NCBI RefSeq assembly: GCF_002786295.1
Contig: NZ_PGTC01000009.1
Span: 62,001 to 126,000, forward strand
DNA from: Pseudooceanicola marinus
GTDB taxonomy: Bacteria > Pseudomonadota > Alphaproteobacteria > Rhodobacterales > Rhodobacteraceae
Length of the DNA: 64,000 nucleotides
Reading direction: 5' to 3'
Translations under genes and position numbers: made by a program
Notes under the pieces: generated by a model
The model's database searches: none
Told to the model about the DNA's origin: nothing
Seen by the model: the letters and a program-made list of their open reading frames with translations, nothing else
Shown here: piece by piece, positions 43,691 to 51,909 of the stretch
Layout: every line of letters starts with the position of its first letter
Numbering within the stretch: position 1 is the stretch's first letter

Positions 43691-45334
43691 TTACATATTG
43701 GGATAGTTGGGCCCGTCACCGCCCTGGGGCGTGGTCCAGTTGATGTTCTGGGCCGGGTCCTTGATGTCGCAGGTCTTGCAGTGGACGCAGTTCTGGAAGT
43801 TGATCTGGAACCGCTTGTCGTCCCCTTCGCCGATGAATTCGTAGACCCCGGCCGGGCAGTAGCGCGCCGAGGGGCCGCCGTATTTCGGCAGGTTCTCCCG
43901 CACGGGCAGGTCCGGATCGGCCAGCTTCAGGTGGCAGGGCTGGCTTTCCTCATGGTTGGTGGCCGCGAAGGAGACGTTGGTCAGCCGGTCGAAGCTGATC
44001 TTGCCGTCGGGCTTGGGATAGTCGATCGGCTTGTGCTTCGATGCCTCTTCGGTCGCCTCGGCGTCGGTCTTGCCGTGGCCCAGGGTGCCCAGCAGGGAGA
44101 AGCCGAAGGTGTTGGTCCACATGTCCATGCCGCCGAGCGCCAGGCTGGCGGTCAGGCCGTACTTGGACCACAGCGGCTTCACGTTGCGGACCTTCTTCAG
44201 GTCCTTGCCGATGGCGCCCGAGCGCACCTCGTCTTCGTAGGCGGTCAGCTCATCCGAGCTGCGGCCGGCCTGCAGCGCCTCATAGGCGGCCTCGGCGGCG
44301 GCCTTGCCCGAGAGCATGGCGTTATGGTTGCCCTTGATGCGCGGCACGTTGACCATGCCCACCGAACAGCCCAGCAGGGCGGCGCCCGGCACGGTCATCT
44401 TCGGCATCGACTGATAACCGCCCTCGGAAATGGCGCGGGCGCCGTAGGCCACGCGCTTGCCGCCTTCCAGCAGGTCCTTGACGATCGGGTGATGCTTGAA
44501 TCGCTGGAATTCCATGTAGGGGAAGAGGTGCGGGTTCTTGTAGTTCAGGTGCACCACGAAGCCCACGTAGACCTGGTTGTTCTCCAGGTGGTAGATGAAG
44601 GACCCGCCGCCGGCGTTCTTGCCCAGGGGCCAGCCCATGGTGTGGGTCACGGACCCTTCCTTGTGCTTGGCCGGGTCGATTTCCCAGATTTCCTTCATCC
44701 CGAGGCCGAACTTCTGCGGCTCATGGCCCTTCGACAGCTCGTACTTGTTGATCAGCTCCTTGGCGAGCGAGCCGCGCACGCCCTCGGAGATGAAGACATA
44801 CTTGCCGTGCAGCTCCATCCCCGGCTCGTAGCCCGGGCCCTCGGTGCCGTCGGGGTTGCGGCCGAACTCGCCGGCCACGACGCCCTTCACCACGTCGCCG
44901 TCATAGACCAGCTCGGAACAGGCCATGCCGGGGAAGATCTCGACCCCCAGCTCCTCGGCCTGTTCGGCCATCCAGCGGCAGACGTTGCCCATCGACACGA
45001 TGTAGTTGCCGTGGTTGTTCATCAGCGGCGGCATGGGGAAGTTGGGCACGCGGATCTGGCCCGCTTCGCCCAGCATGTAGAAATTGTCGTCCTTGACCGG
45101 CGTGTTCAGCGGCGCGCCCTTTTCCTTCCAGTCGGGGATCAGCGCGTCCAGGCCACAGGGGTCCAGCACGGCGCCCGAGAGGATGTGTGCGCCCACTTCC
45201 GAGCCCTTCTCCAGCACCACGACCTCCAGGTCGGAATCGAGCTGTTTCAGGCGGATGGCGGCGGACAGACCGGCGGGGCCGGCCCCGACGATCACCACGT
45301 CATATTCCATCGTTTCGCGTTGTGTCTCGGACAT
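43691..45334 (-). CDS. Electron-transfer flavoprotein:ubiquinone oxidoreductase
   Basis: 547 residues, the normal length for ETF-QO. FAD motif YDVVIVGAGPAGLSAAIRL near the N-terminus; a C-terminal 4Fe-4S site uses CPAGVYEF plus NCVHCKTCDIKDPAQNINW. It passes electrons from ETF (loaded by acyl-CoA dehydrogenases such as the DmdC-like protein here) to ubiquinone at the membrane. It lies 97 bp downstream of soxR on the same strand. Confidence 0.96.
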   Translation of the reverse strand: MSETQRETMEYDVVIVGAGPAGLSAAIRLKQLDSDLEVVVLEKGSEVGAHILSGAVLDPCGLDALIPDWKEKGAPLNTPVKDDNFYMLGEAGQIRVPNFPMPPLMNNHGNYIVSMGNVCRWMAEQAEELGVEIFPGMACSELVYDGDVVKGVVAGEFGRNPDGTEGPGYEPGMELHGKYVFISEGVRGSLAKELINKYELSKGHEPQKFGLGMKEIWEIDPAKHKEGSVTHTMGWPLGKNAGGGSFIYHLENNQVYVGFVVHLNYKNPHLFPYMEFQRFKHHPIVKDLLEGGKRVAYGARAISEGGYQSMPKMTVPGAALLGCSVGMVNVPRIKGNHNAMLSGKAAAEAAYEALQAGRSSDELTAYEDEVRSGAIGKDLKKVRNVKPLWSKYGLTASLALGGMDMWTNTFGFSLLGTLGHGKTDAEATEEASKHKPIDYPKPDGKISFDRLTNVSFAATNHEESQPCHLKLADPDLPVRENLPKYGGPSARYCPAGVYEFIGEGDDKRFQINFQNCVHCKTCDIKDPAQNINWTTPQGGDGPNYPNM

Positions 45335-45431
45335 GTTGGCTTCCCTGTCGGCGTGGCTTTGTTATGGGCTTCGAAATTTTCTTTCGCATCGTTAGCCGCT
45401 TCGCGGCGCGCTGGTCAATTGCAACGATGCG

Positions 45432-45947
45432 TCATGAACTGCTGTTATCGCTCGCGTTTTCCGGCGTTTCCGCTGTGTCGTCGCCCAACAGATAGCGCGG
45501 ACCGGCGCCAAGGCGAGCGGCCCGGTCCCCCGGGTTGTAGAGCGCGCAGCGCTCAAGAGAGAGGCAGCCGCAGCCGATGCAACCATCCAGATCGTCACGC
45601 AGTTTGGTCAGCTGGGCGATGCGGCGGTCCAGGTCGGCGCGGTAGTGGGCGGACAGGCGGCGCCAGTCGGCGGCCGTGGGCGTGCGGCCCCGGGGCAGGG
45701 TGGCCAGCTGGGCACGGATCTCGGCGATCGAGCCGCCCAGGCTCTGGGCGATCAGCACGAAGGACAGGCGGCGGATGTCGGCCCGCTCATAGCGGCGCTG
45801 GCCCGCCTCGTTGCGCCAGGGCGCGATCAACCCCTCGCTTTCGTAGTAGCGGATCGCCGAGACCGACAGGCCCGTTCGGGTGGCCATGGCGCCGATGGAC
45901 AGGCTGTCGCGACGCGCAGTTCTACGTATGCTATTGGATTGTCTCAT
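45432..45947 (-). CDS. soxR: Redox-sensitive transcriptional activator SoxR
   Basis: 171 residues. MerR-type helix-turn-helix LSIGAMATRTGLSVSAIRYY near the N-terminus, a coiled-coil dimerisation helix, then the SoxR-specific 2Fe-2S ligand set CIGCGCLSLERC (CX2CXCX5C). Oxidation of the cluster by redox-cycling compounds activates transcription. The C-terminal tail (DDTAETPENASDNSSS) is acidic and specific to this protein. A near-consensus SoxR box lies just upstream, between it and the divergent VOC gene. Confidence 0.95.
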   Translation of the reverse strand: MRQSNSIRRTARRDSLSIGAMATRTGLSVSAIRYYESEGLIAPWRNEAGQRRYERADIRRLSFVLIAQSLGGSIAEIRAQLATLPRGRTPTAADWRRLSAHYRADLDRRIAQLTKLRDDLDGCIGCGCLSLERCALYNPGDRAARLGAGPRYLLGDDTAETPENASDNSSS

Positions 45948-45961
45948 TTCTTTCCCCTTGC

Positions 45962-45979
45962 CCTAAAGTTTACTTTAGC
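45962..45979. promoter_or_regulatory. SoxR box between soxR and the VOC gene
   Basis: CCTAAAGTTTACTTTAGC matches the canonical SoxR operator CCTCAAGTTAACTTGAGG at 14 of 18 positions and contains the perfect palindrome CTAAAGT-TT-ACTTTAG. A possible -35, TTGCCC, abuts it on the left; the -10 is not convincing. It should control the VOC gene and possibly soxR itself. Confidence 0.8.
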
Positions 45980-46029
45980 TATCAGGATTGGAAAGGTCGA
46001 AATTCAGCCCAAGACAGGACACCGAAGAG

Positions 46030-46413
46030 ATGATCCGACTGGACCACGCCAACATCACCGTGGACGACCCCGACGCGACCGCCGCCTGGCTGTGCGATGT
46101 CTTTGGCTGGCAGGTGCTGTGGCGCGGGTCGGGCATCGAGGTCGGTCGGACGGTCCATGTGGGCACCGACGACAGCTATATCGCGCTTTTCACCTTCGGC
46201 GGGCCGAATGCGCCGCGTCCGGCGCGATACCGGACACAGGGCATGCTGAATCAGCTGTCGGTGCTGACGGAGGAGGATATCGGCGCGGTGGAAGCACGGG
46301 TGGCCAACGCCGGGTTCGAGCCGATCAACCACCGCGAGGCCGGTGCGCGCCGGCGCTTCTGTTTCCTCGACCACGATGGAATCGAATGGGAAGTGGCGGC
46401 GCGGCAGGGGTAG
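46030..46413 (+). CDS. VOC family protein (glyoxalase/bleomycin-resistance fold)
   Basis: 127 residues from the ATG at 46030. IRLDHANITVDDPDATAAWL opens a vicinal-oxygen-chelate fold; FCFLDHDGIEWEVAA closes it with the conserved Glu of metal-binding members. Divergent from soxR across an intergenic SoxR box, it is the most likely direct SoxR target here. Roles could be detoxification or sequestration of a redox-cycling compound, or a ring-cleavage reaction. Confidence 0.85.
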   Translation: MIRLDHANITVDDPDATAAWLCDVFGWQVLWRGSGIEVGRTVHVGTDDSYIALFTFGGPNAPRPARYRTQGMLNQLSVLTEEDIGAVEARVANAGFEPINHREAGARRRFCFLDHDGIEWEVAARQG

Positions 46414-46518
46414 CGCGCCACCGCTCACGCGCAGACGGGCCCTGCCGGCAGCGCCCGCAATTCGCTTGCAAAGGCGCCCTGCTTTGGGTCAGGTAACCGA
46501 ACGACGAGATTTGAGAGA

Positions 46519-46540
46519 GGGGCCCTCGCAGGCCCCTTTC
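46519..46540 (+). terminator. GC hairpin in the greA leader
   Basis: GGGGCC, loop CTCGCA, GGCCCC, then TTTCTCC. It ends ~20 bp before the greA ATG and ~105 bp after the VOC stop. It could terminate the VOC transcript or attenuate greA. Confidence 0.55.
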
Positions 46541-46560
46541 TCCGTGCCATGGAGGGCCGA

Positions 46561-47031
46561 ATGGAAAAAGTACCGATGACCCGCACTGGCTTCCAGCAGC
46601 TTGAAGCCGAGTTGAAACAGTTGAAATCCGTGGAACGTCCCGAGATCATTCGCGCGATTTCCGAAGCACGGGAGCACGGCGACCTTTCGGAAAACGCCGA
46701 GTACCATTCCGCCCGCGAGAAGCAGAGCTTCATCGAGGGCCGGATCAAGGAAATCGAGGGCCTGCTGGGCCTGGCCGAAGTGATCGACCCCAAGACCCTG
46801 TCGGGCAGCATCAAGTTCGGGGCCACCGTCACCCTGGTCGACGAGGATACCGACGAGGAGAAGACCTGGCAGATCGTAGGCGAGCAGGAGGCCAACATCG
46901 AGAAGGGCCTGCTGAACATCCGCTCGCCCATTGCCCGGGCGCTGATCGGCAAGGAAGAAGGCGATTCCGTCGAGGTCCGCACGCCGGGTGGTGAAAAATC
47001 CTACGAAGTGCTGAAGATCAGCTATCAATAA
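46561..47031 (+). CDS. greA: Transcription elongation factor GreA
   Basis: 156 residues from the ATG at 46561. N-terminal coiled coil with the acidic tip [20 protein letters not shown] (the D-x-x-E pair that enters the RNA polymerase secondary channel) and a C-terminal FKBP-like domain ([16 protein letters not shown]). It rescues backtracked polymerase by stimulating RNA cleavage. Confidence 0.96.
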   Translation: MEKVPMTRTGFQQLEAELKQLKSVERPEIIRAISEAREHGDLSENAEYHSAREKQSFIEGRIKEIEGLLGLAEVIDPKTLSGSIKFGATVTLVDEDTDEEKTWQIVGEQEANIEKGLLNIRSPIARALIGKEEGDSVEVRTPGGEKSYEVLKISYQ

Positions 47032-47231
47032 GACGAACGCTGACGAGACGGATACCTGCCTTGACCAAGCCAGGCGGCGACAGTGCCGCGGACCACAAAG
47101 GTGGAACGGGGAGCACGGCGCCGCAATGGCGCCGCGTCTTCGCCCAAAGCCGTTTCGGAGCCAACAAGCAGCTTGGGGAAAGGGCCGCTGCGGCCCGTAC
47201 CCCGGTTGACAGTGGTCTGCAGAGGGCCGGG

Positions 47232-48260
47232 ATGAGCGAGAGCCAGACAAGCAAGTCGACCCTTGTCGGCGCCTATGACAGCAAGCACCGCCCGGGAGTG
47301 TCGGTGGCCGAAGCGGTCGCCGTGCTGGCCAGCCTGGCCTGGGTTCTGGGCGCGGCGGTCTATTTCCTCTTTCTCTACGACGCGGACGCCGGCGACGGCG
47401 ACCGCCTGCGGTCGCTGCAACTGGTGCTGACGGTCTTTGCCGTGCTGATGCCGGTGGCGATGATCTGGGTGGCGGCGATGGCCGCGCGTTCGGCCCGGGT
47501 CATGCGCGAGGAGAGCCTGCGGCTGCGCACCGCCATCGACGCGATCCGCCAGGCCTATGTCAGCCAGAACCAGAAGGGGGGCGACGCCTCGATCGCGCGC
47601 AAGCTCGACGAGATCGCCATGGCACAGCGCAAGACCGAGACGGCGCTGCTGACCTTCTCCTCGATCCGCGATCATTCCGCCCCGGCAGATGCCGCGCCGC
47701 AGCCGGCGCTGGCGACGCCCGCGCCCAGGCCGCAGGATGCGGACCAGGCGCCGCTTCCCCTGGGCACGCCGGAAGAGGCGCCGCAGGTGCCGGTGGTGAA
47801 GGACGATTTCGTCCGCGCCCTGAACTTCCCCGAAACGGCGGAGGACGAGGAAGGCTTCGCCGCGCTGCGCAAGGCGCTGAAGGACCGGCAGACGGCCCTG
47901 CTGATCCAGGCGGCGCAGGACGTGCTGACTCTGCTCAGCCAGGACGGCATCTACATGGATGACCTGCGCCCCGACACCGCGCGGTCGGAAATCTGGCGTC
48001 GCTTCGCCGCCGGGGAACGCGGCCGGCAGATCGCGGCCCTGGGTGGCATCCGCGACCGCAGCTCGCTGGCGCTGGCGGCGGGCCGGATGAAACAGGATCC
48101 GATCTTCCGCGATGCCGCGCATCATTTCCTGCGCCGCTTCGACAAGATGTTCGTGGAGTTCGAGAAGACCGGCAGCGACCAGGACATCCAGGACCTGGCC
48201 GACACCCGCACCGCCCGCGCCTTCATGCTGCTGGGACGGGTGGCCGGGATCTTCGACTGA
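47232..48260 (+). CDS. Conserved membrane protein of unknown function
   Basis: 342 residues from the ATG at 47232. Two TM helices near the N-terminus (VLASLAWVLGAAVYFLFLYD and LVLTVFAVLMPVAMIWVAAM), then a helical region, a Pro/Ala linker (APQPALATPAPRPQD) and a C-terminal helical domain with RKALKDRQTALLIQAAQDVL and HHFLRRFDKMFVEFEKT. No family recognised. The frame stays open upstream to a TTG at 47061, which would add 57 residues (PQWRRVFAQSRFGANKQ); the true start is uncertain. It ends at a strong terminator. Confidence 0.75.
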   Translation: MSESQTSKSTLVGAYDSKHRPGVSVAEAVAVLASLAWVLGAAVYFLFLYDADAGDGDRLRSLQLVLTVFAVLMPVAMIWVAAMAARSARVMREESLRLRTAIDAIRQAYVSQNQKGGDASIARKLDEIAMAQRKTETALLTFSSIRDHSAPADAAPQPALATPAPRPQDADQAPLPLGTPEEAPQVPVVKDDFVRALNFPETAEDEEGFAALRKALKDRQTALLIQAAQDVLTLLSQDGIYMDDLRPDTARSEIWRRFAAGERGRQIAALGGIRDRSSLALAAGRMKQDPIFRDAAHHFLRRFDKMFVEFEKTGSDQDIQDLADTRTARAFMLLGRVAGIFD

Positions 48261-48274
48261 TCCCGCTTGCAGGA

Positions 48275-48317
48275 GACATGAAAAAGGCGCGTCCGGGACA
48301 GCCGGCGCGCCTTTTTC
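48275..48317. terminator. Bidirectional intrinsic terminator
   Basis: AAAAAGGCGCG (48281-48291) pairs with CGCGCCTTTTT (48306-48316). It is preceded by the GACATG part of the shared 13-mer GACATGAAAAAGG. Confidence 0.9.
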
Positions 48318-48345
48318 GCATCCTGTGGGCCGATCGCTCGCTGGC

Positions 48346-49341
48346 TCAGTTCAGCCGGGCGACCACATAGGCGGCGAGGTCCGACAGGGTGTCGCGCAGC
48401 TCGCTCTGCGGCAGGACCTGCAGGGCGCGTCGGGCTGTCTCGGACCAGTCCAGCGCGGTCTGGCGGGTGCTTTCCAGCGTGTCGTGCTTGGCGAACAGCG
48501 CCATGGCCTGATCCAGGTCGCCTTCGACCTGCTTGCCGCGGGCGATGGTGCGGGTCCAGAAGGCCATTTCCTCCTCATCCGCCGCCGCTATGGCGCGGAT
48601 CACCGGCAGGGTCATCTTGCGTTCGCGGAAGTCGTCGCCGACGTTCTTGCCGGTCTGGCCGCTGTCGCCCAGGTAATCCAGCAGGTCGTCCGCCATCTGG
48701 AACGCGATGCCCAGGGCGTCGCCATAGGTATAAAGCGCCTCGATATGCTCTTCCGGCGCCTCCGCCAATACGGCGCCCGATTGCGTCGCCGCCGAGAACA
48801 GCGCGGCGGTCTTGCCGCGCACCACCGTCAGATAGGTCTCTTCGGTTGTCTTCAGTTCCTGCGCCACCGACAGCTGCAGCACCTCGCCCTCGGTGATGAC
48901 CGCCGCGGACGACGACAGGATGTCGAGGACGCGCAGGTTGCCGGGCTCGACCATCATCTGGAAGGCACGGGCAAAGAGATAGTCGCCGACCAGCACCGAG
49001 GACTGGTTGTCCCACAGCAGGTTGGCCGTGGGCCGGCCGCGCCGCTGCTGGCTTTCGTCGACCACGTCGTCATGCAGCAGGGTGGCGGTGTGGATGAATT
49101 CCACCGTGGTGGCCAGATGGATGTGGTAGGGGCCGGTGTAGCCGCACATTTTGGCCGCAGCCAGCACCAGCATCGGGCGCAGGCGCTTGCCGCCGGCCTC
49201 GATCAGGTGCGCGGTGACCTCGGGGATGCGGGGGGCGTGTTTCGACGCCATGCGCTCCTTGATGAGGGTATTCACTGCGTCCAGCTCGGCCGACAGGGCG
49301 GCGGCCAGTGCGTCGTTGGGTTTCATCTCGGCTTGGCTCAC
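48346..49341 (-). CDS. Polyprenyl (probably decaprenyl) diphosphate synthase
   Basis: 331 residues from a GTG with GGGAGAG upstream; the ATG at 49326 is an alternative. First Asp-rich motif LLHDDVVDESQQRRG and second FQMADDLLDY; GGKRLRPMLV binds isopentenyl diphosphate. A small residue upstream of the first motif (IHTATLLHDD) fits a long-chain product. It makes the side chain that UbiA attaches; Q-10 in this order suggests a decaprenyl product. Confidence 0.92.
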   Translation of the reverse strand: MSQAEMKPNDALAAALSAELDAVNTLIKERMASKHAPRIPEVTAHLIEAGGKRLRPMLVLAAAKMCGYTGPYHIHLATTVEFIHTATLLHDDVVDESQQRRGRPTANLLWDNQSSVLVGDYLFARAFQMMVEPGNLRVLDILSSSAAVITEGEVLQLSVAQELKTTEETYLTVVRGKTAALFSAATQSGAVLAEAPEEHIEALYTYGDALGIAFQMADDLLDYLGDSGQTGKNVGDDFRERKMTLPVIRAIAAADEEEMAFWTRTIARGKQVEGDLDQAMALFAKHDTLESTRQTALDWSETARRALQVLPQSELRDTLSDLAAYVVARLN

Positions 49342-49432
49342 CCAGGCTCTCCCGTCATTTCATGGCCCCGGTGGGGCGGCTGGCCCGTCAAGAAACTGGC
49401 GTTCGGCGCAGGGCTTCTGTAGGGCTGGGCGC

Positions 49433-49648
49433 ATGAAAGAGCTTCTGCGCAGTACCGATCCGACACAAATGGCATTCGCCCAGGCCCTGCTTCAGGGGGA
49501 GGATATAGACTGCTTTGAAATGGACGTAAACATGAGCGTTCTGGATGGTTCGCTCGGCATTTTGCCGCGCCGTCTGATGGTGCGCGATGACGATTTTGAC
49601 GCCGCGGCAGAGGTGATGCGGGACAACGGCCTGCCGGTCACGTCGTGA
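49433..49648 (+). CDS. DUF2007 domain protein
   Basis: 71 residues. KELLRSTDPTQMAFAQALLQ, IDCFEMDVNMSVLDG and PRRLMVRDDDFDAA match the small DUF2007 family, of unknown function. The start at 49433 is favoured by family length; there is no strong ribosome site. Its stop overlaps the next start (GTGA). Confidence 0.85.
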   Translation: MKELLRSTDPTQMAFAQALLQGEDIDCFEMDVNMSVLDGSLGILPRRLMVRDDDFDAAAEVMRDNGLPVTS

Positions 49649-50433
49649 GCACGCCGGAGGCCGTCGCAGGGGGCTGGCCCGAGGCCGAACTGAGTGCCGA
49701 CAAGTTCCTGGGCGGGCGGCTGGTGTTGCGCCAGCCCCGCAAGGGCTATCGCGCCGGGGCCGATCCGGTGCTGCTGGCGGCCGCGGTGCTGGCCCGGCCG
49801 GGCGAAAGCCTGCTGGACCTGGGCTGCGGCGCGGGCACGGCGGCGCTCTGTGCCGGAGCGCGAGTGCCGGGGCTGCGCCTGGCGGGGCTGGAACGTCAGC
49901 CCGCCTATGCCGAGCTGGCCCGGCGCAATGCCCGCGAGAACGGGCTGGAGATGACGGTGACCTGCGGTGACCTGACGGTGATGCCCGAGGCGCTGCGCCA
50001 GCAGCAGTTCCACCATGTCATCGCCAATCCCCCCTATTTCCGCCGCGACGCCTCTGTCCGCGCCCGGGCCGACGACCGCGAAGGCGCCCTGGGCGAGGAA
50101 ACCCCGCTGGCCCTCTGGGTCGATGCCGCCGCGCGCCGCTGCCGGCCCGGAGGCACCGTCACCTTCATCCACCGGGCCGAACGATTGCCGGATCTGATGA
50201 CGGCCTTCGCCGCGCGACTTGGCTCGCTGGAGCTGAAACCGCTGGTGCCGCGCGCAGGACGCGAAAGCCAGCTTGTGCTGCTGCGCGGGCGCAAGGGCGG
50301 GCGCGCCGCCTTCCGCCTGCACGCGGGTCTTCTGCTGCATGAGGGGGAGGCGCATTCGGAGCTGGGCAGCGATTACACGGATGAGGCGAGTCGCATCATG
50401 CGGGCTGCCGCGCCGCTGGAGTTCGCCGTCTAG
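49645..50433 (+). CDS. TrmN6-like tRNA/N6-adenine methyltransferase
   Basis: 262 residues from a GTG overlapping the DUF2007 stop. SAM-binding motif LLDLGCGAGTAALCAGARV and the catalytic NPPY in VIANPPYFRRD mark an N6-adenine methyltransferase of the type that modifies A37 of tRNA1(Val). RLVLRQPRKGYRAGADPVLL is the TrmN6-like N-terminal element. RNA is the likely target, but other N6-adenine or N5-glutamine substrates are possible. Confidence 0.88.
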   Translation: MSTPEAVAGGWPEAELSADKFLGGRLVLRQPRKGYRAGADPVLLAAAVLARPGESLLDLGCGAGTAALCAGARVPGLRLAGLERQPAYAELARRNARENGLEMTVTCGDLTVMPEALRQQQFHHVIANPPYFRRDASVRARADDREGALGEETPLALWVDAAARRCRPGGTVTFIHRAERLPDLMTAFAARLGSLELKPLVPRAGRESQLVLLRGRKGGRAAFRLHAGLLLHEGEAHSELGSDYTDEASRIMRAAAPLEFAV

Positions 50434-50588
50434 GCGAAAAGATGCGGGCGATTTGCGCCTTTCCCCCGCCCAAACCCGCACATTTACGCCGGTTTAAGCG
50501 CTTGGGAAGGATGCTTCATCGTGGTGCGTGACAGAAATATGAAAATGTGCTGCACTGAAGATGTTCACCATAGAGAGGAGTGTCCCCA

Positions 50589-50759
50589 ATGAGCCTGTCT
50601 TCCCATGTTGAGGAACTGAAGAAGAAACATGCCCACCTCTCGGCGGCCGTGGATGAAGCCCAACGGTCGCCCGGCGTCTCGTCTTCCGAGATCACCGCAA
50701 TGAAGAAGCAGAAGCTTCGCCTGAAGGAAGAGATTACCCGCCTGGCCCCCGCGCACTGA
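50589..50759 (+). CDS. YdcH/DUF465 family small protein
   Basis: 56 residues: MSLSSHVEELKKKHAHLSAA, then EITAMKKQKLRLKEEITRLA. This short helical-hairpin pattern (alternating basic and acidic heptads, HxxL...Kkqkl.lKDei) matches the DUF465 family, of unknown function. The ATG follows AGAGAGGAGTGTCCCCA. It stands alone with its own terminator. Confidence 0.88.
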   Translation: MSLSSHVEELKKKHAHLSAAVDEAQRSPGVSSSEITAMKKQKLRLKEEITRLAPAH

Positions 50760-50844
50760 GCGTGACCCGGGTGTGACGATCACCCTGACCGTCGTCGGCC
50801 AGGGTGCCACGACCGAACACCTTCCGAAAATCCCCCCAAGACCC

Positions 50845-50881
50845 AGGGCGGCGAGCATCAGGCTTCGCCGCCCTTTCATTT
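50845..50881 (+). terminator. Intrinsic terminator after the DUF465 gene
   Basis: AGGGCGGCGA (50845-50854) pairs with TCGCCGCCCT (50865-50874), followed by TTCATTTG. Another CACCCTG/CAGGGTG hairpin sits at 50781-50806. Confidence 0.72.
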
Positions 50882-50948
50882 GCGGCAGCGCGCGGAGGCC
50901 CGAGGGGGCGCGGCGTCGGGGGGCACCGGCACGACAGCGGAGATGCGA

Positions 50949-50975
50949 AAAGGCGCCGGGGGTGCCGGCGCCTTT
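50949..50975 (-). terminator. Intrinsic terminator after phaB
   Basis: AAAGGCGCCGG (50949-50959) and CCGGCGCCTTT (50965-50975) pair perfectly over 11 bp. On the minus strand it ends CCTTTTCGC, just after the phaB stop. Confidence 0.8.
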
Positions 50976-51001
50976 GAAGGGTGTTTGCGGTGTGTGCAGG
51001 C

Positions 51002-51724
51002 TCAGACGAAGAACTGTCCGCCGTTGGCGGTGATGGTTGAGCCATTGACGAAGGTTGCGTCATCGTCAGCCAGGAAGAGCACGCAGCGGGCGATCTCCTC
51101 CGGTTCGCCCAGGCGGCCGGTGGGGATCTGCGCGATGATCGACTCGCGCACCTTCTCCGGCACGGCCATGACCATCTCGGTCGCGATGTAGCCAGGGCAG
51201 ATGGCGTTGGCGGTGATGCCGAAACGCGCGCCTTCCTGAGCCAGGGATTTCACGATGCCCAGATCGCCCGCCTTGGTGGCGGCATAGTTCACCTGCCCGA
51301 ACTGGCCCTTCTGCCCGTTGATCGAAGAGATCACGATGACGCGGCCGAACTTGCGTTCGCGCATGCCGGGCCAGACGGGGTGCACGGTGTTGAAGACGCC
51401 GGTGAGGTTGGTGTTGACCACCTCGGACCACTGGTCGGGCCTCATCTTGTGGAAGGGCGCGTCACGGGTGATGCCTGCGTTGGCCACCACCACGTCGATC
51501 GGACCCAGGTCCGCCTCGACCTTTTCGATGCCGGCCTTGCTGTCCTCGTAGGAGGAGACATCCCACTTGTAGGTGTGAATGCCGGTTTCCTCGGTGAAGG
51601 CGGCGGCGGCGGCCTCATTGCCGGCGAAGGTCGCGGCCACCTGATAGCCCGCCCCCTTCAGCGCCTTGGAAATTGCCGCGCCGATGCCGCGCGTGCCGCC
51701 GGTGACGAGAGCTGTACGAGCCAT
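51002..51724 (-). CDS. phaB: Acetoacetyl-CoA reductase
   Basis: 240 residues, classical SDR. NADPH motif VTGGTRGIGAAISKAL, NAGITRDAPFHKMRPDQW and catalytic YAATKAG. The FNTVHPVWPGMRERKFGRVI and GYIATEMVMAVPEKV segments are typical of PhaB. It reduces acetoacetyl-CoA to (R)-3-hydroxybutyryl-CoA for polyhydroxybutyrate. It has its own GGGAGG ribosome site and an AT-rich upstream region (about 51730-51800) that probably holds a promoter. Confidence 0.95.
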   Translation of the reverse strand: MARTALVTGGTRGIGAAISKALKGAGYQVAATFAGNEAAAAAFTEETGIHTYKWDVSSYEDSKAGIEKVEADLGPIDVVVANAGITRDAPFHKMRPDQWSEVVNTNLTGVFNTVHPVWPGMRERKFGRVIVISSINGQKGQFGQVNYAATKAGDLGIVKSLAQEGARFGITANAICPGYIATEMVMAVPEKVRESIIAQIPTGRLGEPEEIARCVLFLADDDATFVNGSTITANGGQFFV

Positions 51725-51873
51725 GTTTTCCTCCCACTTAAAATACTTTGCTCAGTAATACGGTTACAAAACACAATTCCATGACGCAATAAAATTTCTC
51801 AACCGATTTCGGCTGTGCCGGGCGCCGGGGTACGTGTTTTCACGTATCTGAGACGATGAAGATCACAGATACA

Positions 51874-51901
51874 AGAAAGGCGCCCGTTGGGGCGCCTTTC
51901 T
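51874..51901 (-). terminator. Intrinsic terminator between phaA and phaB
   Basis: AGAAAGGCGCCC (51874-51885) and GGGCGCCTTTCT (51890-51901) form a perfect 12-bp stem with a 4-nt loop, right after the phaA stop. Confidence 0.85.
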
Positions 51902-51909
51902 GTCGCAGG

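Noticed and set aside
43640-46033. Long open frame antisense to ETF-QO and soxR (about 797 codons)
   Set aside because: It spans two well-supported genes on the other strand plus their intergenic gap; not a gene.
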